DNA of 15,574 nucleotides from Minisyncoccota bacterium (GTDB lineage: Bacteria > Patescibacteriota > Minisyncoccia > Minisyncoccales > UBA5738): positions 1 to 15,574 of the forward strand of contig JALOQL010000009.1 in NCBI GenBank assembly GCA_025453415.1. Reading direction: 5' to 3'. The notes beneath the pieces were generated by a model. The model ran no database searches and was not told where the DNA came from. It saw only the letters and a program-made list of their open reading frames with translations. Numbering within the stretch: position 1 is the stretch's first letter; each line of letters begins with the position of its first letter. The position numbers were made by a program, and so were the translations under genes. Shown here one piece after another: positions 1 through 5,660 of the stretch.

Positions 1-420
1 GGCCTCTTCGTATCTTTTGAATTCCTCAAAATCGATTATCTCTTTTCTGTTTCTCTTATTGCGCTCGATTATCCTTTGGAATCTGACTTCGATGGGCGCG
101 TCGACGGCAACCAGAGCGAACGACCCCGCCTTCTGCAGTTTTTTTACCTCGAACGGGCTTCGGATGCTGGTGACGACGTAATTTTTCCTTTCGTCCATTT
201 TGTCCAGCGCCAGCGACGCCAAAATGCCCGGGCCGGACTTTTGCCGCATTTCGTTGCCGACCTGGTGAAAATTATAGCGGTCTACCGCCAATCCCCGCCG
301 GACAAGTTCGTCGCGGATGAAATCAGAGAGCGAGATATGGATAAATCCCTTGTTGGCGACCAGATAATCGGCGAAAGTATCCTTTCCCGAACCATTGTTG
401 CCCGTAATGCCGATAATCAT
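1..420 (-). CDS. P-loop nucleotide kinase-like ATPase, 3' end cut by window edge
   Basis: Read on the minus strand from an ATG at 418-420, the frame stays open for 140 codons to the window edge, so the C-terminus is missing. The protein begins MIIGITGNNGSGKDTFADYL, a Walker A loop (GxxGxGKD, residues 7-14) placed at the very N-terminus as in dephospho-CoA kinases and nucleoside monophosphate kinases. A later segment reads VVTSIRSPFEVKKL and then VAVDAPIEVRFQRI, which resembles the part of CoaE-like kinases where a product strand is followed by the Arg-rich lid. I infer a small-molecule kinase of the dephospho-CoA/NMP kinase-like group; the exact substrate cannot be read. No strong Shine-Dalgarno is visible upstream. 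The overlapping + strand frame at 76-552 is a shadow. Confidence 0.75.
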   Translation of the reverse strand, partial: MIIGITGNNGSGKDTFADYLVANKGFIHISLSDFIRDELVRRGLAVDRYNFHQVGNEMRQKSGPGILASLALDKMDERKNYVVTSIRSPFEVKKLQKAGSFALVAVDAPIEVRFQRIIERNKRNRKEIIDFEEFKRYEEA

Positions 421-429
421 AAAATACGG

Positions 430-552
430 TCAATTTCTAATTATCAATTCTCGATTTACAATAAATTTTCAATGCATCAATTTTCAAACGAATGCACAGT
501 CTTGCATTTGATTATTGAAACATTGGATCATTCAATGAAAATTAGAAATTGA
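430..552. repeat. AT-rich intergenic repeat with 13-bp terminal inverted repeat
   Basis: The gap between two minus-strand genes begins with TCAATTTCTAATT (430-442) and ends with its exact reverse complement (540-552). Inside are several variants of CAATTTTCAA/TTGAAAATTG, and the unit TTGAAAATTGAAAATT follows at the right edge. A similar AATTTTCAATTTCC string recurs at 9225-9239. No coding frame of its own is supported here. Confidence 0.5.
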
Positions 553-562
553 AAATTGAAAA

Positions 563-1216
563 TTATTTAAGCCTCTCCTCGATCTCCTTGAGGATTTTTG
601 CCGCCAGCTCCCGGCCCCCAAAACCAAGCGCCACGCCCGCGGCGATCGAAATCGTGATCACGATCCCCACGAAAACCGCCAAAACCAGCGGCGCGATTAT
701 CTTGAGCTGGTAAAGTATTGCCAGGATCGCCAAAGTCCAAATTGTTCCCGAAACGCACCGGGACAGGAAATGCGAGTAGACGAATTTTTCCTTTTCAAGG
801 TTGGCAATGAGCGTTTTTTTCGAAAGGTCGGCCAAGAATACCGCAACCGCGAATATCAGGAACGCGATCATGACGTTGAAAAAATACAGCACCCCCACGC
901 CAAGGATCCGGGAAAGCTCGTCCATCTGCAGAATGCCGGTACAGGTCATCGCAAACAAAATATATATCCAAATCTCGATGGCCTTGCCGAATATTCCCGC
1001 TACGGTGCCGCCGCGCCAAACGCGTCCCACCGGCTCGTCCCATCCCAGATTTTTAATCATCCGGTTCAGTTTGGTCCCGACCACAAAATCCCGGGCCTTG
1101 CCACCCAGTGTCGAGCCAAAATAAAGCCCGAAGATGGCAATTATGCCCGCGGACGCCAGAAGGAACGTCGAGCTTTGCAGATGATCAATTATGTAAACGA
1201 ATGTGTCCTCAAACAT
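563..1216 (-). CDS. Mechanosensitive-channel TM-helix repeat protein
   Basis: The 217-residue protein is almost entirely membrane embedded: about four to five hydrophobic segments, roughly residues 15-40, 80-100, 108-132 and 150-200. The pattern LGGKARDFVVGTKLNRMIKNLGWDE after the first helix (seen as a conserved Gly-rich turn plus amphipathic helix) and the C-terminal GVALGFGGRELAAKIL are typical of the conserved TM helix family found in MscS-related small-conductance channels (PF05552 type). It lacks the large cytoplasmic beta domain of MscS, so it is a core-only protein. It probably sits in the inner membrane and responds to osmotic stress or acts as a small channel. It lies on the minus strand between the kinase and CarS-like genes, with AT-rich gaps on both sides, so co-transcription is uncertain. 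The start ATG (1214-1216) has no clear Shine-Dalgarno. Confidence 0.75.
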   Translation of the reverse strand: MFEDTFVYIIDHLQSSTFLLASAGIIAIFGLYFGSTLGGKARDFVVGTKLNRMIKNLGWDEPVGRVWRGGTVAGIFGKAIEIWIYILFAMTCTGILQMDELSRILGVGVLYFFNVMIAFLIFAVAVFLADLSKKTLIANLEKEKFVYSHFLSRCVSGTIWTLAILAILYQLKIIAPLVLAVFVGIVITISIAAGVALGFGGRELAAKILKEIEERLK

Positions 1217-1276
1217 ATTGAAAGTTTAAAACTAAAAGCTATAAGCGCAAAGTAAGAATGCAAATTCGAATTTTTA

Positions 1277-1308
1277 CTTTACACTTTTCGCTTTGCACTT
1301 TACGCTTT
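1277..1308. repeat. Short 14-bp tandem repeat at the end of the CarS-like gene
   Basis: CTTTACACTTTTCG (1277-1290) is followed directly by CTTTGCACTTTACG (1291-1304), 12 of 14 bases the same, and then by a decayed third unit CTTTTCACC that runs into the stop codon of the neighbouring gene. A partial inverted copy (GCGCAAAGTAAG) lies at 1246-1257. It is AT-rich and looks like a degenerate intergenic repeat, not a regulatory array. Confidence 0.45.
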
Positions 1309-1881
1309 TCACCATTTGGCCTTGTGCAACCCGATATCATAGCCGAAGCGATTGAAAAGCAAATGCAGAAAAAATGTCATCAAGAACAACGCCCCCCATA
1401 CCGCCAGACTATCGGCCATATAGCGGCCAACGTACGGTTCCAGAAAAATGAAACCGCCAATGACGTAATTGGTCTGGTCCCAAGGCATGAATGACGCGCC
1501 GGGCACGAGGTTCAGCCGCCGCTTGATGAACGCCGCCGCCAGGTCGCCGGCGACCGCGCCACCCGAAAGCAACAGGGCAAAAACCCAGAGATTGACCGAT
1601 TTGTAATCCACCAGCGACAACTCGATGGCCCAGGAAAAACGGTACAGCCACCATTGCAAAAGCGCCACCCCCGTCCCAACGATAAGGGCGCAGACCACGC
1701 CGCGCCAAGTCTTGTGATCCCCGAAGATCCGCTTCCCTCCAAATGTCTTGCCAAAATCCACCGGCACGGCCAAAAAATCAAAGATTTTGGCATTCCGAAC
1801 CAAAGGCGGCGTCATATTGGCAAAATAGGCCGGCAGAAAAAAATAAAAACAAGAAATGAAGAATATGAAGTCAAAATCCAT
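1309..1881 (-). CDS. CDP-archaeol synthase (CarS-like) family membrane enzyme
   Basis: 190 residues with five predicted membrane segments and the strongly conserved blocks of the CarS/DUF46 family: YFANMTPPLV (19-28), the cytosolic loop GKTFGGKRIFGDHKTWRG (44-61), and GDLAAAFIKRRLNLVPGA followed by FMPWDQTNYVIGG. Archaeal members condense CTP with digeranylgeranylglyceryl phosphate to make CDP-archaeol; the family belongs to the CdsA-type cytidylyltransferases. In a bacterium the lipid substrate need not be archaeal, so the annotation refers to the family, not the product. The Asp and Lys/Arg residues of the cytosolic loops that bind CTP-Mg are present. The length is close to the family norm, so the gene looks intact. 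It is divergent from the PHP gene, with a 50-bp shared upstream region. Confidence 0.85.
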   Translation of the reverse strand: MDFDFIFFISCFYFFLPAYFANMTPPLVRNAKIFDFLAVPVDFGKTFGGKRIFGDHKTWRGVVCALIVGTGVALLQWWLYRFSWAIELSLVDYKSVNLWVFALLLSGGAVAGDLAAAFIKRRLNLVPGASFMPWDQTNYVIGGFIFLEPYVGRYMADSLAVWGALFLMTFFLHLLFNRFGYDIGLHKAKW

Positions 1882-1931
1882 AACGCCCGCTAATTAGTGC
1901 TACAATACTACTATACGTAAAAATTTCAAAC

Positions 1932-2615
1932 ATGCTCAAATGCGACCTGCATATCCACAGCAAATACTCGTTCGACAGCCTGGCCGATCCCGAAAAGATC
2001 GTTGACGTCGCCGTCGCGCGCGGTTTGGGATGCATCGCCATCGCAGACCACGGCAATATCGACGGTTCCATAAAAGCTTCCGTCTACGCGCAGCAAAACT
2101 CGCTGCCAATACTCATTATAATATCGCAAGAGGTTAAATCCAAATCCGGCGACATTCTGGCCCTAAATATCAAAGAGCCTATCCCTGAGCATTTGGACGC
2201 CAAAGTCACCATCGACCTCATCCACAGCCGAGGCGGCTTGGCCGTGGCTGCCCACCCTTTCGGCCTGCTCTGTAATTTCAAAGGCGCCCTGGAAAACTTT
2301 GTCGGCCGGCTGGACGCGGTGGAGATCCTCAACGCCTCGGTATTCGACGGCAACGACCGGGCCAAGCAATTCGCCAACTCCCACAACCTGGCATTCACGG
2401 CCGGGTCAGACGCGCATTTTGCCAACCGATTCATCGGTAAAGCCTATCTTGAGCTTCCCCTTGATTACTCGCCCGAACTGACCGCTAACGACGTCATTGC
2501 CGCAATCAAGCAAAAACAAGGCAAAGTCGGCGGCCGCGCCGCCAATTTCTTCTCCAAAGCCCTGGACCACTCCTGCCGCACCCTGGCAAAATCCAAAGCC
2601 CTGCTCAAAAAGTGA
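1932..2615 (+). CDS. PHP-domain phosphoesterase
   Basis: 227 residues forming one PHP domain, a trinuclear-metal phosphoesterase fold. The metal ligands can all be read: D5, H7 and H9 in CDLHIHSKYS, D39 and H40 in IADHGN, E67 in ISQEVKS, H108 in AAHPFG, and D160 and H162 in GSDAHF. This is the layout of stand-alone PHP proteins related to YciV/RNase AM (3',5'-nucleoside bisphosphate phosphatase, 5'-3' RNase) and to histidinol phosphatase; which reaction it catalyses is not decidable. It is followed by a clear terminator, so it is monocistronic. A -10-like TACAAT lies near 1900, but no good -35 was found. The start is the first ATG in the frame. Confidence 0.85.
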   Translation: MLKCDLHIHSKYSFDSLADPEKIVDVAVARGLGCIAIADHGNIDGSIKASVYAQQNSLPILIIISQEVKSKSGDILALNIKEPIPEHLDAKVTIDLIHSRGGLAVAAHPFGLLCNFKGALENFVGRLDAVEILNASVFDGNDRAKQFANSHNLAFTAGSDAHFANRFIGKAYLELPLDYSPELTANDVIAAIKQKQGKVGGRAANFFSKALDHSCRTLAKSKALLKK

Positions 2616-2625
2616 TTTCTTATTT

Positions 2626-2657
2626 AAACCGCCCCGGTTGCCCGGGACGGTTTTTGA
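2626..2657 (+). terminator. Rho-independent terminator of the PHP gene
   Basis: AAACCG (2626-2631) pairs with CGGTTT (2648-2653) and CCCGG with CCGGG around a TTGC loop, with one C/A mismatch between the two helices. The right arm runs into a T-rich tail. It starts 11 bp after the stop codon. Confidence 0.85.
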
Positions 2658-2691
2658 TTTAAAAATATTTGGAAACGCATCGGTATAATTA

Positions 2692-2898
2692 TCATCTCAG
2701 AATAAACGTTTTACCGATTTCTTCCCGCGGCACGATAAGTTTTTTATCGCCGCGCCTGGACGTTATCACGACGCATCCCCTATGTGCCAATTGCCCGTCG
2801 CTTATGCCCCAAAAGCTTCCCTTCGGTATTTTAATTTCCGATTCGTCTCCAAATTTAAGCCCATAAAAAGTTGTAACCGCTTTGTATAAAGAACACAT
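2692..2898 (-). CDS. Small basic hypothetical protein
   Basis: 68 residues, not recognised. The sequence is beta-rich in appearance (GLKFGDESEIKIPKGSFWGI, then HRGCVVITSRRGDKKLIVP) and basic at the C-terminal half, without a signal peptide or membrane segment. The start ATG at 2896-2898 is preceded on the minus strand by GAGGG with about eight bases of spacing, a good Shine-Dalgarno, which is the main reason to accept so short a gene. It sits between the convergent PHP terminator and the YraN gene, separated from each. Alternative: a spurious frame, though the ribosome site and lack of any other gene here speak for it. Confidence 0.5.
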   Translation of the reverse strand: MCSLYKAVTTFYGLKFGDESEIKIPKGSFWGISDGQLAHRGCVVITSRRGDKKLIVPREEIGKTFILR

Positions 2899-2951
2899 TT
2901 AACAATCCCTCGCCGTGATTAAATCATTTTTTTTATAAAAGTCAAGACTGA

Positions 2952-3365
2952 CTAGCCCACATCCACGTTCTCGAAATGCGAGATTTTGCACTTGGGACCG
3001 AAAATTGTCCGAATAATCTTTGGCCGGTCATCGGGCAACAATTCCACTGCGACCACGTCGATGCGCCATTTTACATCCAGCGGGATTTCATTCTTTATCA
3101 GCCACATTTCCGCGGCCTTGGCGATCTTCCACTTCTTTACCTCGTTGACCTTGTCCTGCGCCAGGAATTTCCCGTTGGCCTTGACGGTCTTGACCTCGGT
3201 GAAAACAAAACAGTCGCCAATTTTTCCGATGATGTCGATCTCGGCCACCTTTGGGCCGTGGGCCGCGTTCAAAAAATAATTCGTTTCCAGAATCTTGTAT
3301 CCCCTGTCCCGCAAATACCCGGCAGCGATTTTTTCACCGGCGCTCCCGGTAACTTTGGTATTCAT
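2952..3365 (-). CDS. YraN family (UPF0102) endonuclease-like protein
   Basis: 137 residues with the order of motifs of the YraN/UPF0102 family: N-terminal GSAGEKIAAGYLRDRGYKIL with the conserved Glu11, then EIDIIG (E42, D44), FTEVK (E57, K59) and, later, WRIDVVAVE. Together these form the D-ExK active site of the restriction-endonuclease-like fold. The function in the cell is not firmly known; members are often linked to DNA repair or recombination. The length is normal to slightly long, with an insertion (NAAHGPKVA) before the catalytic Glu-Ile-Asp. Its first 32 bases overlap the end of the upstream exported-protein gene in another frame, which suggests translational coupling. Confidence 0.85.
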   Translation of the reverse strand: MNTKVTGSAGEKIAAGYLRDRGYKILETNYFLNAAHGPKVAEIDIIGKIGDCFVFTEVKTVKANGKFLAQDKVNEVKKWKIAKAAEMWLIKNEIPLDVKWRIDVVAVELLPDDRPKIIRTIFGPKCKISHFENVDVG

Positions 3366-4026
3366 GATCCAAGCGTTTTTTTAAAAACTTGTTCCTGATA
3401 AACGAGATCAAAAAGTAAATTATAACAAGGAACGCGACCAACATGACCAGGGCCGCCAATCCCAGATAATTATTGAAGGCATCCAATGCCGGCTTACCAA
3501 AGATCACCGTTTTTATCTTGGGCAGGACCGCAAGTGTCCGGAAAAACTGGCCCAGCGATAAATCCTCGGTCTTACCCACCGCCAAGACGTAATTACCGCT
3601 GTTGCCCGAATCATAAACCTCGATCCGATAATCTCCCGGTTCGGCCGCCGCCTCATATTCCGGACCCTTGCTGTAGTAATCGTTGGCGAACGGTTCGTAT
3701 TCCACCATCCAGATCGCGTCGCCGCCGTAAATCTTTTGCAAAATCTCGCCGTCTTTGTAAATGTCCATCGAATAATCCATCTTCCCGTTTTCCACCCGCG
3801 GCGACAGAAGATTCAGATACAAAAGAAACGGCTTGTCCGCATCGATCGTGTAAACCGCCGGTGAACCCTGAAGCCAACCATAATATGCTTTGGAAATTTC
3901 CGGCTCGGTGACCGTGATTTCGGTCGCGCCTTCCTCCAGATATGGTAAGTGCGCCAACGCGATTTCCGGACCGACCATAGCCAGAAAAAAGGCGACAAAA
4001 ATTATTTTGGCTTGGATCATCTGCAT
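3334..4026 (-). CDS. Exported protein with C-terminal membrane anchor, unknown function
   Basis: 230 residues. An N-terminal signal peptide (hydrophobic residues 5-23, likely cut near IALA-HLPY) is followed by about 140 residues of beta-rich extracytoplasmic domain with YTIDADKPFLLYLNLLSPRV and PGDYRIEVYDSGNSGNYVLAVG, which looks like an Ig/jelly-roll type sandwich. A single transmembrane helix (about residues 185-210, AALVMLVAFLVIIYFLISF) and a short basic tail follow, so the body faces outward and the C-terminus is inside. I do not recognise a named family. It could be a surface-binding or envelope-assembly protein. The end overlaps the start of yraN by 32 bases. Two ATGs, at 4026 and 4020, are close together and both possible. 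Confidence 0.7.
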   Translation of the reverse strand: MQMIQAKIIFVAFFLAMVGPEIALAHLPYLEEGATEITVTEPEISKAYYGWLQGSPAVYTIDADKPFLLYLNLLSPRVENGKMDYSMDIYKDGEILQKIYGGDAIWMVEYEPFANDYYSKGPEYEAAAEPGDYRIEVYDSGNSGNYVLAVGKTEDLSLGQFFRTLAVLPKIKTVIFGKPALDAFNNYLGLAALVMLVAFLVIIYFLISFIRNKFLKKRLDHEYQSYRERR

Positions 4027-4044
4027 AGCTTAAGGATACCATAA

Positions 4045-4101
4045 TTGACAAATGACCGGCTAAGCTATAATTTCCATAATGAGCCGAATTTAAGCTATAA
4101 T
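4045..4101 (+). promoter_or_regulatory. Promoter region of the CPHC/CPVC cluster with repeated -10 block
   Basis: TTGACA (4045-4050) lies 15 bases before TATAAT (4066-4071). The 11-mer TAAGCTATAAT occurs exactly twice, at 4061-4071 and 4091-4101, so a second -10 sits three helical turns downstream. It serves the + strand genes beginning at 4151. Confidence 0.6.
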
Positions 4102-4150
4102 GTGTTTGTTTGATGCATCCGCATTTATTTCTGACCCATAATTCTATTCC

Positions 4151-4537
4151 ATGAACGCGACCAAAAAACTGGCGATTTCCCTGATAATACTCATTGCCGC
4201 GTCGGCCTTCACTTTCAACGCGCTCTATGACGAAAAAAGGCCGTCCGGAAACTCCCAAAACGAAACCTTGGTTTTTTATTACGGCAGCACCTGCCCGCAC
4301 TGCAAGGTCGTCGAGGATGACCTGGCGCATAACGACCCCTCCACTACGTTGCAAATTACTCAAAAGGAAGCCTGGAGCGACCAGGCCAACGCCAACGACT
4401 ACATCAACAAGGCCAAGACCTGCATGATCTACGAAGGGCAAATAACGGTCCCGATGCTCTGGGACGCCAACAGCCAAAAATGCTTTGTGGGCGACCAGCC
4501 GATCATTGATTTCATAAAGCCGCTATTGGGCAAGTAA
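4151..4537 (+). CDS. Membrane-anchored thioredoxin-fold protein (CPHC)
   Basis: 128 residues: an N-terminal membrane anchor (about residues 7-24) and then a thioredoxin/glutaredoxin-like domain on the outer face. The active site reads YYGSTCPHCKVVEDDL, with C48 and C51 in a CPHC motif as in DsbA-type oxidases. The cis-proline is in TVPMLW (P101), and the fold ends with FVGDQPIIDFIKPLL. Two more cysteines, C91 and C111, flank the cis-Pro strand. It is short for a DsbA because the helical insertion is missing, and it is closer to glutaredoxin in size. It is first in a tight cluster with a CPVC membrane protein one base downstream, which suggests they exchange disulfides. Confidence 0.8.
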   Translation: MNATKKLAISLIILIAASAFTFNALYDEKRPSGNSQNETLVFYYGSTCPHCKVVEDDLAHNDPSTTLQITQKEAWSDQANANDYINKAKTCMIYEGQITVPMLWDANSQKCFVGDQPIIDFIKPLLGK

Positions 4538-4538
4538 T

Positions 4539-5054
4539 ATGAAAAAATCAATCCTATTCCTGCCGCTCGCAATGGTCGCCGCTTTCATTCCCGCGCAAAA
4601 AGCATTGGCGGTCTGTCCGGTTTGCACCGTAGCCGTGGGCGCGGGCATCGGCTTTTCGCGATGGCTTGGCATCGATGATTCCATTACGGGCCTGTGGCTG
4701 GGCGGTTTTTTGTTATCAGTGAGTCTTTGGACTATCGACTGGCTCAACCGCAAAAATATCCGCTTCTTTTTTAAACGGATTTTTGTAATTACGGCCTATT
4801 ACGCGCTGGCGATCGTACCGCTCTATTTTGCCCGCATCATCGCCGATCCGATCTCTTTCGCCTGCTCCTGCACCGGCGATAAACTGCTTCTGGGCATCAT
4901 CGAAGGCGCGGCCGTGTTTTATTTCGGTTCCCGGCTGTATGAGTTCCTAAAGGAGCGCAACAACGGCCGCGCCCATTTCCCCTATGAAAAAGTCGCCCTT
5001 CCGGTTGCCTCGCTGGTGATCTTTACTTTCATTTTTTACTTTTTAACCAAATAA
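4539..5054 (+). CDS. Polytopic membrane protein with CPVC and CxC cysteines
   Basis: 171 residues with an N-terminal signal or membrane segment followed directly by AVCPVCTVAVGAGIGFSRWLG (C26, C29), then about four helices. A second cysteine pair, C109 and C111, lies in SFACSCTGDK between helices. The sequence RWLGIDDSITGLWLGG is one I associate with a family common in Patescibacteria but without an assigned role. Its start is one base past the stop of the thioredoxin-fold gene, so the two are translationally coupled. By analogy with DsbB, VKOR and CcdA, two vicinal cysteine pairs on a membrane protein next to a CPHC thioredoxin suggest electron relay across the membrane; this is inference, since no known quinone-binding or VKOR motif is seen. 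Confidence 0.75.
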   Translation: MKKSILFLPLAMVAAFIPAQKALAVCPVCTVAVGAGIGFSRWLGIDDSITGLWLGGFLLSVSLWTIDWLNRKNIRFFFKRIFVITAYYALAIVPLYFARIIADPISFACSCTGDKLLLGIIEGAAVFYFGSRLYEFLKERNNGRAHFPYEKVALPVASLVIFTFIFYFLTK

Positions 5055-5067
5055 TCCCAAAAAAACC

Positions 5068-5607
5068 ATGGAAAATAATGAAGGACCGATAAAGAACCTC
5101 GACGAGTTCGTCGCCAAGATCGACCAAATGAAAAAGAAAGATAAAATGGACCTGTCCAGCGACCAGGATCTGACCGTTGCAATCATGAACCTGGTCGGCA
5201 TCGAAGAGCACTTTTTCTTCACCGCCGAAAAGACCGGCAAGAAGGAATATTACGACTTCCTCTACGAGGTGCGGGAAATGCGCAAGGAATTGCTGAAAAA
5301 GATCGTGGGCGAACCCGAAGGCGAAATCTGGTGCATTTCCAAGCATCTATTAGCCGCGTCCTACCGCCTGATGGAAGTGGGTACCAAACAACTGACACTG
5401 CAAAAAAAGGAAGAGGCCTACGAGCTGTTCGGCAAGGCCTTCAAGTGCTACACCCTATTCTGGGGTCTGAACATGGGCGTCTTGAAATCCGGCGACATCA
5501 AAAAGATCGATGACGGCGCGGTCAACAAACATGACGAAAATCCGCAGGGATTCATGGGCAAGCTGGGCGATTTCGTCAAAAAAGCCATCAACTGCTGCAA
5601 GGAGTAA
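5068..5607 (+). CDS. Helical cytosolic protein, unknown function
   Basis: 179 residues, no signal peptide or membrane helix, charged and alpha-helical throughout. Features seen: a Lys-rich N-terminus (IDQMKKKDKMDLSS), IEEHFFFTAEKTGKKEYYDFLYEVREMRKELLKKI with many aromatic and charged residues as in four-helix or TPR-like bundles, and a C-terminal KAINCCKE with vicinal cysteines. Other cysteines occur in EIWCISKH and FKCYTLFW. It begins 13 bases after the CPVC gene with no clear Shine-Dalgarno, and the cluster ends in a strong terminator, so it is the third member of the operon. The role is not known; the cysteines fit but do not prove a link to thiol chemistry. Confidence 0.7.
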   Translation: MENNEGPIKNLDEFVAKIDQMKKKDKMDLSSDQDLTVAIMNLVGIEEHFFFTAEKTGKKEYYDFLYEVREMRKELLKKIVGEPEGEIWCISKHLLAASYRLMEVGTKQLTLQKKEEAYELFGKAFKCYTLFWGLNMGVLKSGDIKKIDDGAVNKHDENPQGFMGKLGDFVKKAINCCKE

Positions 5608-5623
5608 AAATTATATAAACTAC

Positions 5624-5660
5624 AACCAAAAAGCGCCCTTCGGGCGCTTTTTGGTTTTAT
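5624..5660. terminator. Strong bidirectional terminator between convergent genes
   Basis: A 15-bp perfect stem (5624-5638 with 5642-5656) around a TTC loop, GC-rich at the top (GCGCCC/GGGCGC) with A-tract and T-tract at the base, serves both strands. It closes the + strand cluster ending at 5607 and overlaps the last base of the minus-strand glycosyltransferase gene. Confidence 0.9.

Noticed and set aside
76..552. + strand reading frame of 158 codons
   Set aside because: It lies antisense to the P-loop kinase gene, whose Walker A motif is clear, and its end is low-complexity AT-rich DNA.
770..1255. + strand frame over the channel protein gene
   Set aside because: Antisense shadow; the product is charged and has no recognisable pattern, whereas the minus strand gives a typical membrane protein.
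3653..4477. Minus-strand frame of 274 codons
   Set aside because: It crosses two better-supported genes on opposite strands (exported protein and CPHC protein) and the promoter between them.
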